A DNA stretch of 64,000 nucleotides from JAAYBF01 sp963715445 (GTDB taxonomy: Bacteria > Actinomycetota > Thermoleophilia > Solirubrobacterales > Thermoleophilaceae). The DNA is taken from NCBI GenBank assembly GCA_963715445.1, contig OY970240.1, positions 992,001-1,056,000 on the forward strand, written 5' to 3'. The notes below the pieces were generated by a model. That model saw only the letters and a program-made list of their open reading frames with translations. It made no database searches and was not told the DNA's origin. The first letter of the stretch is position 1; every line of letters starts with the position of its first letter. Below are positions 33,254 to 41,451 of the stretch, piece after piece. Position numbers and translations under genes: made by a program.

Positions 33254-33727
33254 ATGGACGTCGTGCGCGTCTCCGCCAAGGTCGACTACGCAGTCCGGGC
33301 AGCGGTCGAGCTGGCTGCGAGCGGCGGCGGCCCGACCTCTCCGCTGAAGGGCGAGCGCATCGCCGACGCCCAGGGGATCCCGCTGAAGTTCCTCGAGAAC
33401 ATCCTCGTCGAGCTGCGCGTCGCCGGCATCGTCAACAGCCGGCGCGGGCCCGACGGCGGCTACTGGCTCGCCCAGCCCGCCGCCGACGTGAGCGTCGCCG
33501 ACGTGATTCGGGCAACCGAGGGCCCGCTGGCGAGCGTGCGCGGCGAGAAGCCCGAGGACCTCGAGTACGCCGGCGCCTCAGAGGCGCTCCGCGACGTGTG
33601 GATAGCGCTGCGGGCGAGCATGCGCGATGTGCTCGAGAACGTGACGCTCGCCGACATCGCCGAGCACAAGCTGCCGAAGCAGGTAGCCGCGCTTACACGC
33701 GACCCTGGCGCCTGGCAACGCCGCTGA
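33254..33727 (+). CDS. Rrf2-family transcriptional regulator lacking cysteines
   Basis: This 157-residue protein has an Rrf2 winged-helix domain at about residues 5-85 (VSAKVDYAVRAAVELA, IADAQGIPLKFLENILVEL, SRRGPDGGYWLAQPA) followed by a dimerisation helix. Rrf2 proteins such as IscR and NsrR ligate Fe-S clusters with three cysteines; this one has no cysteine at all, as in the cysteine-metabolism repressor CymR. It is convergent with the sulfate-transport operon, which makes control of sulfur genes a reasonable but unproven idea. Confidence 0.87.
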   Translation: MDVVRVSAKVDYAVRAAVELAASGGGPTSPLKGERIADAQGIPLKFLENILVELRVAGIVNSRRGPDGGYWLAQPAADVSVADVIRATEGPLASVRGEKPEDLEYAGASEALRDVWIALRASMRDVLENVTLADIAEHKLPKQVAALTRDPGAWQRR

Positions 33728-33766
33728 GCGCGGTTAGGCGTCGCTCTGCGGCGTCCTCGCTCACCT

Positions 33767-33783
33767 GCCTGCCAGAGGCAGGC
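33767..33783. terminator. Hairpin between convergent Rrf2 and sulfate-operon genes
   Basis: GCCTGCC-AGA-GGCAGGC is a perfect 7-bp stem with a 3-base loop between the Rrf2 stop and the cysA stop. It could terminate both strands. Confidence 0.45.
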
Positions 33784-33788
33784 GGCGC

Positions 33789-34793
33789 TCACTGCGTCCT
33801 TGCAGAGCTCGCCTCTCCACGCTCAGTGGGCGGCCCTTCCTGTGCAGCAAACCGCCTGTCGCGATCAGGTCGGAGGTAGACGATCTGCCCCGCCTCGAGC
33901 TCCCGCTCCTGCACTTCCTGACGGGTCGTCTGAACGGAGAGGCGGCGCCCGTCGGTGAGCACGAGCTCGACGCGCACCTCGAAGCCCAGATGCACGACCC
34001 GGTTGATCTGCCCCTCGTGGGTGGACTCGTCGGGCTCGAGCAGGATCTGGATGTCGTGCGGGCGGATCAGGTGGTCGTCGAGCTGGTTCACCTCGCCGAC
34101 GAAGCCCATGACGAACTCGTTGGCGGGGTGCTCGTAGAGATCACGAGGGGTGCCGGTCTGCTCGATCTTGCCGTGGTTCATCACGACGATCTGCTCGGCG
34201 ACGTCCATCGCCTCCTCCTGGTCGTGCGTCACGACGATCGTCGTGACGTGGACCTCGTCGTGCAGCCGGCGCAGCCAGATGCGCAGCTCCTTGCGCACCG
34301 TGGCGTCCAGCGCGCCGAAGGGCTCGTCGAGCAGCAGCACGCGCGGCTCGACCGCCAGTGCGCGCGCGAGCGCCATGCGCTGGCGCTGGCCGCCCGAGAG
34401 CTGTGACGGGTAGCGCCTCTGGAGGCCGGACAGGCCGACGATCCCCAGCAGCTCGCTCACGCGCGACTCGATCTCGTCCTTCGGGCGCTTGCGGATCGAG
34501 AGGCCGAAGGCCACGTTGTCGTACACGGTCATGTGCTTGAACGCCGCGTAGTGCTGGAAGACGAAGCCGATGTTGCGCTGCTGAGGAGCGATGCCGGTGA
34601 CGTCCTCCTCGCCGATCTTGACGGTGCCTGAATCGGGGTCCTCCAGGCCTGCGATCACGCGCAGCAGGGTCGACTTGCCGGAGCCGCTGGGCCCCAGCAG
34701 GGCGGTCAGCGAGCCGTCGGGAACGCTGAGTGAGACGTCGTCGAGGGCGGCGAAGTCGCCGAACCTCTTCGATACAGCGTTGACGGTGATCAT
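33789..34793 (-). CDS. cysA: Sulfate/thiosulfate ABC transporter ATP-binding protein CysA
   Basis: The protein has 334 residues. Walker A GPSGSGKST, Q-loop VFQHYAAFKHM, signature LSGGQRQRMALARAL, Walker B VLLLDEPFGALD and the His switch VVTHDQEEAMD are intact. A C-terminal TOBE-like regulatory domain follows (IRPHDIQILLEPDE on). Homology and the gene set cysP-T-W-A assign it to sulfate import. It overlaps cysW by 4 bases. Confidence 0.94.
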   Translation of the reverse strand: MITVNAVSKRFGDFAALDDVSLSVPDGSLTALLGPSGSGKSTLLRVIAGLEDPDSGTVKIGEEDVTGIAPQQRNIGFVFQHYAAFKHMTVYDNVAFGLSIRKRPKDEIESRVSELLGIVGLSGLQRRYPSQLSGGQRQRMALARALAVEPRVLLLDEPFGALDATVRKELRIWLRRLHDEVHVTTIVVTHDQEEAMDVAEQIVVMNHGKIEQTGTPRDLYEHPANEFVMGFVGEVNQLDDHLIRPHDIQILLEPDESTHEGQINRVVHLGFEVRVELVLTDGRRLSVQTTRQEVQERELEAGQIVYLRPDRDRRFAAQEGPPTERGEASSARTQ

Positions 34794-35596
34794 TCGGTCA
34801 CTCGCTTTCGGTTCACGATGGTCATCAGCAGCAGGGTCAGCACCGCCAGGCCCATCAGGACGGTGGACGCGCCGTAGGCGCCGAAGGTGTTGTGGTCATC
34901 GATGTAGCGCGCGTGCACGAGCAGCGTAAGCGTCTGGGACTCGCCGGACACGGCCCCCGAGACGACGATCAGCGCGCCGAACTCCCCGAGCGAGCGGGCA
35001 ACGGTCAGCACGACCCCGTACACGAGGCCCCAGCGGATCGACGGCAGGGTGATCCTCCAGAAGGTCTGCATCCGCGAGGCGCCGAGTGTCGCGGCCGCCT
35101 GCTCCTGGTCGTCGCCGATCTCGTGCAGCACCGGCTCGACCTCGCGCACCACGAACGGCAGCGTCACGAAGATCGTCGCGAGCACCATCCCGGGCAGCGA
35201 GAAGATCACCCGGATGCCCGACTCGGCGAGGCCGCCGAACCACCCGCCCACGCCCCAGAGCAGGATCAGCGAGACGCCGACCACCACCGGAGACACCGCG
35301 AACGGCAGGTCGACCACCGCCTCGAGCAGCTTGCGCCCCCGGAACCGCCCGCGCGCCAGGGCGAGAGCCGTCACGAGGCCGAAGATCACGTTCAGCGGCA
35401 CCACGATCGCGACGATCGTCAGCGAGAGCTGGATCGCAGAGATGCTCGCCGGTGTCGTGACCTGCTCCCAGAAGGCGACGAAGCCGTCCTCGAAGGTGCG
35501 GAAGAGGATCATCCCCAGGGGCACCATCACGAGCAGGAACAGGTAGCCGAGGGCGAGGACGCGCAGGGTGATGCGGGAGCGGACGCTGATCAGCAT
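34790..35596 (-). CDS. cysW: Sulfate ABC transporter permease CysW
   Basis: This 268-residue protein has six transmembrane helices and a binding-protein-dependent transport signature (EQAAATLGASRMQTFWRIT), the loop that contacts the ATPase. LARSLGEFGALIVVSG is the CysW/CysT-type motif. It lies between cysT (4-base gap) and cysA (4-base overlap), so stoichiometric co-translation is likely. Confidence 0.93.
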   Translation of the reverse strand: MLISVRSRITLRVLALGYLFLLVMVPLGMILFRTFEDGFVAFWEQVTTPASISAIQLSLTIVAIVVPLNVIFGLVTALALARGRFRGRKLLEAVVDLPFAVSPVVVGVSLILLWGVGGWFGGLAESGIRVIFSLPGMVLATIFVTLPFVVREVEPVLHEIGDDQEQAAATLGASRMQTFWRITLPSIRWGLVYGVVLTVARSLGEFGALIVVSGAVSGESQTLTLLVHARYIDDHNTFGAYGASTVLMGLAVLTLLLMTIVNRKRVTE

Positions 35597-35600
35597 CGGG

Positions 35601-36449
35601 TCAGCTCGCCTCGTGGCGCTGGGCGCGCGCGGCCAGCAGGCGCAGCGCGAACAGGACGGCGAACGAGATCAGGAGCAGCGTCACCGATACGGCCGCCGCG
35701 GTGACCGGGCGGTCGATCTCGATCTGCTTGGCGATGTACTGGGAGGCGACCTCGGTCTCGTACGGGATGCCTCCGCCGATCAGCACGACCGAGCCGAACT
35801 CGCCGATCGCCCGCGCGAACGCGAGCCCCGCGCCGCTCAGCAGCGCCGGGATCAGCGCCGGCAGGACGACGCGGCGGAAGATGCTCCAGTTGCCTGCGCC
35901 CAGCGACGCGGCCGCCTGCTCGGCCTCGCGATCGATCTCGATCAGGACCGGCTGCACCGACCGCACGACGAACGGCAGCGTCACGAACAGGAGCGCGAGC
36001 ACGAGCGCCGGCCGGGTCGCGTTGAGATGCACCCCGATCGGGCTGTTGGGGCCGTAGAGCGACAGCAGCACGATGCTGGCGACGATCGTGGGCAGTGCGA
36101 ACGGGAGGTCGATGACGGCGTTGACCAGCGACTTGCCGCGGAAGTCGTCACGCACCAGCACCCATGCGATCAGCGTGCCGGCGACGACGTTGATCAGGGC
36201 GACGATCGCCGAGATCGTGATGGTCAGGAGCAGCGAGGCCCGGGCCGCCGGGGCGCTGATCGCGTCCCATATGCCCCCGACCCCTCCGTCGAGCGACTCG
36301 ACCGTCAACGCCGCCAGGGGCAGCAGGACGATCAGGCTCAACCACAGCACGGTGACGCCGAGCCCCAAGGGCCCGACGCCACCGGCCTTCAGCCGGCGAC
36401 GCCCGCGTGTGCGGGCGCCGCTCTCTTCTGCATGTGCAACGGACGTCAC
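35601..36449 (-). CDS. cysT: Sulfate ABC transporter permease CysT
   Basis: This 282-residue protein has a short hydrophilic N-terminus and six transmembrane helices, with the EAA loop AEQAAASLGAGNWSIFRRV and the ARAIGEFGSVVLIGG motif. It pairs with CysW to form the membrane channel. It lies 6 bases after the binding-protein gene and 4 bases before cysW. Confidence 0.93.
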   Translation of the reverse strand: MTSVAHAEESGARTRGRRRLKAGGVGPLGLGVTVLWLSLIVLLPLAALTVESLDGGVGGIWDAISAPAARASLLLTITISAIVALINVVAGTLIAWVLVRDDFRGKSLVNAVIDLPFALPTIVASIVLLSLYGPNSPIGVHLNATRPALVLALLFVTLPFVVRSVQPVLIEIDREAEQAAASLGAGNWSIFRRVVLPALIPALLSGAGLAFARAIGEFGSVVLIGGGIPYETEVASQYIAKQIEIDRPVTAAAVSVTLLLISFAVLFALRLLAARAQRHEAS

Positions 36450-36455
36450 GTAGCG

Positions 36456-37490
36456 CTAGTTGGTGGCCTCGTCGTAGATCTTGGCCACCGAACCGGTCTC
36501 GGGCTCGAAGAGCTCCTCGTTGACCTTGCCCCAACCGCCGAGGTCGGTGATCGTGTAGAGCGTCCCCGGGTCCGGGAAGTCGGAGGCGAAGTCCTTCGCC
36601 ACCGTCTCGTCGACCGGCCGGAAGCCGGCCTCCGCCCAGGCCCGCTGGCCCTCGGGCGTGTAGAGGAAGTCCACGAACGCCTGCGCCTCCTCGGCGTGCT
36701 TGCTCGTGTTGGTCACAGCGACCGGGTTCTCGATCTTGAACGTCGTGTCGGGGGTTACGTGCTCGACGTCCTCACCCTGACGCTCGGCGAAGATCGCCTC
36801 GTTCTCGTAGCTCAGCAGCACGTCGCCGGTTCCCTGCAGGAACGTCTCGGTCGCCTCGCGGCCGGACTTCGGCTGCACCTTGACGTGGTCCGAGATCAGC
36901 TGATCCAGGTACGCCAGGCCGGCCTCCGGGTTCTTGCCGCCCTCGCTCTTCTCGGAGTACGGGGCCAGCAGGTTCCACTTGGCCGATCCCGAGCTGAACG
37001 GGTTCGGGGTCACGATCTCGATGCCGGGCTTGAGCAGGTCGTCCCAGGTCTTGATGCCCTTGGGGTTCCCCTTGCGCACGACGATCGTCACGACAGACCC
37101 GAACGGGATCCCCTTGTGCTCGCCGGCGTTCCAGTCCGACTCGACGAGACCGGCATCCACCAGGCGCGTCACGTCGGGCTCGACGGAGAAGTTGACGACA
37201 TCCGTCTCGAGGCCGCTCTCGACCTTGCGCGACTGATCGCCCGAGGCGCCGTAGGACTGGCTGAAGACCACGCCCTCACCCTCCGGCGTCTTCTGGAAGA
37301 GCGGGATCACCTTGTCGAAGCCGACCTTCGGCACCGCGTAGGCGACGAGCGAGAGCTTGACGTCGCCCTCGTCACCAGAGTCTGCCGCCGCGCCAACCTC
37401 GTCGGACGAGCCTCCACCGCAGCCGGCGACCACCAGCGCGGTGAGCGCAAGCAGTGCGGCGATGAGCGTTGTGATTCGAATCCTTGTCAT
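36456..37490 (-). CDS. Sulfate-binding lipoprotein (Sbp/CysP)
   Basis: The protein has 344 residues. A lipoprotein signal (LIAALLALTALVVAGCGGG, Cys at about 23) is followed by a periplasmic-binding-protein fold with sulfate-family motifs SQSYGASGDQSRKV, VNFSVEPDVTRL and NPFSSGSAKWNLLAPY. It captures sulfate outside the membrane and delivers it to CysT/CysW. It is first in the four-gene operon, with a plausible promoter immediately upstream. Confidence 0.94.
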   Translation of the reverse strand: MTRIRITTLIAALLALTALVVAGCGGGSSDEVGAAADSGDEGDVKLSLVAYAVPKVGFDKVIPLFQKTPEGEGVVFSQSYGASGDQSRKVESGLETDVVNFSVEPDVTRLVDAGLVESDWNAGEHKGIPFGSVVTIVVRKGNPKGIKTWDDLLKPGIEIVTPNPFSSGSAKWNLLAPYSEKSEGGKNPEAGLAYLDQLISDHVKVQPKSGREATETFLQGTGDVLLSYENEAIFAERQGEDVEHVTPDTTFKIENPVAVTNTSKHAEEAQAFVDFLYTPEGQRAWAEAGFRPVDETVAKDFASDFPDPGTLYTITDLGGWGKVNEELFEPETGSVAKIYDEATN

Positions 37491-37505
37491 AACCCCTTAT
37501 TCCCG
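37491..37505. promoter_or_regulatory. GGGAATAAGGGGTT motif at the start of the sulfate operon
   Basis: On the minus strand GGGAATAAGGGGTT directly precedes the sbp ATG (37490) and follows the promoter. It resembles the element at 28673. Part of it (AAGGGG) could simply be the ribosome-binding site, although only 2 bases separate it from the ATG, which is short. Confidence 0.3.
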
Positions 37506-37519
37506 TCAGGTTTGTGGAC

Positions 37520-37549
37520 TTTACAGAATCGGGAACCCTAGCAAGTCAA
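37520..37549 (-). promoter_or_regulatory. Predicted housekeeping-sigma promoter of the sulfate operon
   Basis: On the minus strand TTGACT (37549-37544) and TGTAAA (37525-37520) are separated by 18 bases and lie about 30 bases before the sbp ATG. The local drop in GC content supports a promoter. Confidence 0.5.
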
Positions 37550-37602
37550 TTGAGAATGTGTGGTTCTCTGGAGCCGGCGGTCGTCTGGGAGGATCCGGCG
37601 CC

Positions 37603-38679
37603 ATGACTGCGCTCGAGATCGTCGACACCCCGGAGCAGGCGGAGCAGCAGGAGCTCGCCCCCCTGCTGGTGCGGGAGCCGCTGGCTGAGTTCCTGGACGC
37701 GCACGGGCTGGGCTCCGGCCCCATCGAGGCCGAGCGCATCGGGGACGGCCACTCGAACATCACCTACCTCGTGCGGCGCGGCGAAGAGCGCTTCGTGCTG
37801 CGCCGCCCGCCCCGCCCCCCGCTGCCGCCCTCGGCGCACGACGTCCTGCGCGAGGAGCGCCTGCTCGCAGCGCTGGCCGGCACCGAGGCGCGAGTGCCGC
37901 GGGTGCTCGCCGCCTGCGCCGACGAGTCGGTGCTCGGCGTGCCGTTCTACGTGATGGAGGAGATCGCCGGCACGGTGATCACGGATTCGATCCCCCCGCT
38001 GCTCGACACCGCCGAGGAGCGCGAGGGCATCGGCCGGGAGCTGATCGACGCGCTGGTGGAGATCCACGCGGTCGACTGGCGCGCCGCGGGCCTCGAGGGG
38101 TTCGGCAAGCCGACCGGCTACCTCGAGCGCCAGCTGCGGCGCTTCGGCGGGCTGTGGGAGCACAACAAGACGCGCGAGCTGCCCGTCGTGGCGGAGGTCG
38201 GCGAGTGGCTGGCCGCGAACATGCCCGAGTCGCCTCAGGCGACGATCGTCCACGGCGACTACCGGCTCGGCAACGCGATGCTCGGCAACGAGCCGCCCGC
38301 CCATCTGGTGGCGGTGTTCGACTGGGAGCTCGCCACGATCGGCGACCCGCTCGCCGACCTCGGCTACCTGACGGTCACCTGGGTCGCCCGCGAGGACCCC
38401 GACGACACGATGTTCAGCGCCCTCTCCTCCGTCACCCGGCGCGAGGGGTTCCCCTCCCGCGAGGAGATCGTCTCCCGCTACGAGGAGCGCTCGGGCCGCT
38501 CTGTGGGCGCCCTGCACTGGTACCAGGCGCTCGCCCTCTGGAAGGCCGCCGTCTTCATGGAGGGCAACTACAAGCGCTTCCTCGCGGGCGCGAGCGATGA
38601 CAGCTTCCTGGCCGTCTTCGACGAGGGAGTGCCGGCGCTGGCCGAGAAGGCGCTGGAGATCGCCCGGGCCGGCCGGTGA
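37603..38679 (+). CDS. Aminoglycoside-phosphotransferase-fold kinase, ACAD10/11-like
   Basis: The protein has 358 residues. It shows GDGHSNITYLVRRGEERFVLRRPP (nucleotide loop and Lys-equivalent region), the catalytic-loop Brenner motif VHGDYRLGNAML, and FDWELATIGDPLADLGYL (metal-binding Asp). These are the hallmarks of the APH-family kinase related to the kinase domain of ACAD10/ACAD11 and bacterial LvaA, which phosphorylate hydroxyacyl-CoA compounds. It is not an aminoglycoside-resistance gene by context. Its stop overlaps the GTG of a HAD phosphatase by 4 bases. Confidence 0.85.
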   Translation: MTALEIVDTPEQAEQQELAPLLVREPLAEFLDAHGLGSGPIEAERIGDGHSNITYLVRRGEERFVLRRPPRPPLPPSAHDVLREERLLAALAGTEARVPRVLAACADESVLGVPFYVMEEIAGTVITDSIPPLLDTAEEREGIGRELIDALVEIHAVDWRAAGLEGFGKPTGYLERQLRRFGGLWEHNKTRELPVVAEVGEWLAANMPESPQATIVHGDYRLGNAMLGNEPPAHLVAVFDWELATIGDPLADLGYLTVTWVAREDPDDTMFSALSSVTRREGFPSREEIVSRYEERSGRSVGALHWYQALALWKAAVFMEGNYKRFLAGASDDSFLAVFDEGVPALAEKALEIARAGR

Positions 38680-39281
38680 AGGGCCTGCTCGTCGATTTCG
38701 GCGGGGTCCTCACCACCAACGTCTTCGACTCCTTCCGGGCGTTCTGCCGCGAGGAGGGCCTGGCCGAGAGCGCCTTCGTCGACCTGCTGCGATCGAGCCC
38801 CGAGACGCGCGCCGAGCTGCGGCGGCTGGAGACGGGCGAGATCGAGGCCGGGGAGTTCGGCCGCCACCTCGGCCTGCTGCTGGGCGTGGCGGAGAGCGAT
38901 GGCCTGATGGGCCGCATCTTCGCCGGCATCAAGCCCGACCCCGAGATGGTCGAGGCGGTGCGCCTCGCCCGCGTGGGCGGCATCCGCACCGGGCTCTTGT
39001 CCAACTCGGTGGGCACCGACATCTACGACCGCTCGCAGTTCGAGGAGCTGTTCGACGGCGTGGTGATCTCCGGCGAGGTCGGGCTCCACAAGCCGCAGCC
39101 GGAGATCTTCAGGCTCGGCGCCGAGCGGATCGGCGTCCCGGCCGGCGACTGCGTCTTCGTCGACGACCTGCGCGAGAACTGCACGGGCGCCGAGGCCGTG
39201 GGCATGACGGCGGTGCTCCACCGCGGCGCCGAGGGCACCCTGCCGGAGCTCGAGCGCCTGCTGGGCCTGCCGCTGCGCTAG
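38676..39281 (+). CDS. HAD-family hydrolase (ACAD10/epoxide-hydrolase N-domain type)
   Basis: This 201-residue protein has motif I LLVDFGGVLTTN, motif II LLSNSVG, motif III Lys in GLHKPQPEIF and motif IV CVFVDDLRENCTGAEAVG. The FGGV form of motif I, in which the second Asp is replaced by Gly, is the version found in the N-terminal domains of soluble epoxide hydrolase and ACAD10. GTG start at 38676 overlaps the kinase stop. The pair mirrors two of the three ACAD10 domains as separate proteins. Confidence 0.85.
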   Translation: MKGLLVDFGGVLTTNVFDSFRAFCREEGLAESAFVDLLRSSPETRAELRRLETGEIEAGEFGRHLGLLLGVAESDGLMGRIFAGIKPDPEMVEAVRLARVGGIRTGLLSNSVGTDIYDRSQFEELFDGVVISGEVGLHKPQPEIFRLGAERIGVPAGDCVFVDDLRENCTGAEAVGMTAVLHRGAEGTLPELERLLGLPLR

Positions 39282-39333
39282 GCCCGCCTACCCGCTCCGC
39301 CTACACCTGGCGGCGGCCTGCGGCAATCTCTCC

Positions 39334-39795
39334 CTAGCTGGCGGAGAGCTCGACGCGCTCGATGATCACCGGCTCGTCCGGCTGATCGCCCGGGCCGGTC
39401 TGCACGCCCTCGATCGCATCGACGACGTCCATCCCGGAGGTCACCTCGCCAAACACGGTGTGCTTGCCGTCGAGCCACCCCGCCTCGCCGATCGTGACGA
39501 TGAAGAACTGGCTGCCGTTGGTGTTGGGCCCGGCGTTCGCCATTGCCAGGGCGCCGCGGGCGACCTTGTGGTCGTTGAACTCGTCCTCGAACGTGTAGCC
39601 GGGGCCGCCGGTGCCGGTGCCCTCAGGACAGCCGCCCTGGATCATGAAGTCCTTGATGATGCGGTGGAACGACAGGCCGTCGTAGAAGCCGTCGCCCGCG
39701 AGCTTGCGGAAGTTCTCGACGGTCTTCGGCGCATCGCCGTCGAAGAAGTCGACCACGATCTGGCCGTGGTTGGTGTGCAGGGTCGCCTGGCTCAT
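39334..39795 (-). CDS. Cyclophilin-type peptidyl-prolyl cis-trans isomerase
   Basis: This 153-residue cyclophilin domain has the catalytic SFHRIIKDFMIQGG (Arg and Phe in the active site), NTNGSQFFIV and a TVFGEVTSGMDVVDAI stretch. It lacks a signal peptide, so it should act in the cytosol on Pro bonds during folding. Its ATG overlaps the stop of the upstream RNA helicase (ATGA), which suggests co-expression. Confidence 0.93.
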   Translation of the reverse strand: MSQATLHTNHGQIVVDFFDGDAPKTVENFRKLAGDGFYDGLSFHRIIKDFMIQGGCPEGTGTGGPGYTFEDEFNDHKVARGALAMANAGPNTNGSQFFIVTIGEAGWLDGKHTVFGEVTSGMDVVDAIEGVQTGPGDQPDEPVIIERVELSAS

Positions 39796-41372
39796 CGTTT
39801 CGCCACCTCCAGCCGAAGCACCACGCCCCGGACCTCGTTGCCATTCACCTTCTCGACCACCTCTTCAGCCCGCTCGGCGGGTACGTCCACGAAGCTGAAC
39901 CGCTCCAGCAGGCGCACGTTGCGCACGTCCTCGCCGTCCAGCTGGCAGTTGTCCACGATCGCCGAGACCACGTCGGCCGGCTCGAAGCCGTGCTTGCGTC
40001 CGGCGGCGAGGAACAGCTTCGCCGCCTTGCCCTCGGGCTGACGGGGCTTCGTGTGGCGGGGACGCCGCGGCTGCGGGCGCTCGTCCTCCGAGGTCTGCGG
40101 CTCGGTCGCCTCCGCGGGAAGCGTCGGCTCGGCGGCCTCGGGCGGACGCTCGTCCTCTGGGCTCGGCACCGCCTGCTCCACCTCGGAGGTCGGCGCGGGC
40201 TCGGCGGCTGGGCGATCGGACTCCCGCTCGGAACGGGTTCGCCGCGCGGGCCCCGAGCTGCCGTTGGGACCGGTCCACTCCGGAATCTCGGTCTTGGCGT
40301 GGCGCTCGATGGCCTCCAGGTCGGGGCGCTGCTTCGACGTGATCATCGTGATCGCGCGGCCCGTCTCACCGGCGCGGCCGGTGCGGCCGATGCGGTGCAC
40401 GTAGATGTCGGGGGAGTTCGGGATGTCGTAGTTCACGACGTGCGAGACGCCGGTGATGTCGAGCCCGCGAGCGGCGACGTCGGTCGCCACGAGCAGCTTC
40501 TCGCGACCGCCCTTGAAGGCGATCATCACGCCGTCGCGCGCGCCCTGGGACATGTCGCCGTGCAGCGTCTTGACGCGCAGCCCCTTGTCGCCGAGGCGGC
40601 GCGCGAGGCGGTCGACACCGATCTTGGTGCGAGCGAAGATGATCGCCTGCTCCGGCCGCTCGGCCTTCAGCACCTCGGCGAGACGGTCCGGCTTGTCCTT
40701 GTCGGACACCTCGAGGTAGTACTGGGCCACGGTGTCGATCGTCAGCTGCGCCGCCTTGACCTTGATCGTCACCGGGTCGTACATCCGCTTCTCGGCGAGC
40801 TTCTTGATCGGCGGCGGCATGGTCGCCGAGAAGAGCGCCGTCTGGCGCCCGGAGGGACAGCGCGCGAGGATCTCGTCGACGTCCTCGAAGAAGCCGAGGT
40901 CGAGCATCTCGTCGGCCTCGTCGAGCACCACGTAGCGCGCCGAGTCGAGGAAGAGGTAGTGGCGCCGGATCATGTCCATCACGCGGCCGACGGTGCCGAC
41001 GACGACCTGCGCCTCGTTCTTCAGGCGTGAGGCCTGGTCCTTGATCGGGGCGCCGCCGAAGACGGCCACCACGTCGATGCCGCGCTCCTTGCCATAAGCG
41101 CGCAGCGCCTGGGTCACCTGGATGCAGAGCTCGCGGGTGGGCGTCAGCACGAGCGCCTGCACCTCGGCGTCGGCCGTGTCGATGTAGTCCAGCAGCGGGA
41201 GGCCGAAGGCGGCGGTCTTGCCGGTGCCGGTCTGCGCCTGGCCGATCACGTCGCGGCCCTGGAGGAGCAGCGGGATCGTCTCCTGCTGGATGGGAGTCGG
41301 CTCTTTGTAGCCAAGGTGCTCGAGCGCCTCGAGCAGGCTGGGCGACAGGCCCAGGTCAGCGAAGGTAGTCAT
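39792..41372 (-). CDS. DEAD-box RNA helicase with DbpA-type RNA-binding domain
   Basis: The protein has 526 residues. The Q motif (PTPIQQETIP), motif I AQTGTGKT, PTRELCIQ, DEAD, SAT, and HRIGRTGRAGETG (motif VI) form a complete helicase core (1-360). An acidic Pro/Glu/Arg-rich linker (about 365-445) leads to a C-terminal DbpA RRM-like domain (AAKLFLAAGRKHGFEPADVV). It resembles CsdA/DeaD, which helps ribosome assembly and mRNA unwinding in the cold. It is coupled to the cyclophilin gene downstream. Confidence 0.94.
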   Translation of the reverse strand: MTTFADLGLSPSLLEALEHLGYKEPTPIQQETIPLLLQGRDVIGQAQTGTGKTAAFGLPLLDYIDTADAEVQALVLTPTRELCIQVTQALRAYGKERGIDVVAVFGGAPIKDQASRLKNEAQVVVGTVGRVMDMIRRHYLFLDSARYVVLDEADEMLDLGFFEDVDEILARCPSGRQTALFSATMPPPIKKLAEKRMYDPVTIKVKAAQLTIDTVAQYYLEVSDKDKPDRLAEVLKAERPEQAIIFARTKIGVDRLARRLGDKGLRVKTLHGDMSQGARDGVMIAFKGGREKLLVATDVAARGLDITGVSHVVNYDIPNSPDIYVHRIGRTGRAGETGRAITMITSKQRPDLEAIERHAKTEIPEWTGPNGSSGPARRTRSERESDRPAAEPAPTSEVEQAVPSPEDERPPEAAEPTLPAEATEPQTSEDERPQPRRPRHTKPRQPEGKAAKLFLAAGRKHGFEPADVVSAIVDNCQLDGEDVRNVRLLERFSFVDVPAERAEEVVEKVNGNEVRGVVLRLEVAKR

Positions 41373-41451
41373 ACGGAGGTTGAGACTACTGACGGCGCGC
41401 GCTCAGCCGGGGCTCGCGCGACCCGAGGCCGCTACCGCTTGGCCCGTCGTG

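Noticed and set aside
37603..38679. Aminoglycoside-resistance kinase
   Set aside because: The fold is shared, but the sequence fits the ACAD10/11-like branch, and the partner is a HAD hydrolase rather than resistance or mobile genes.
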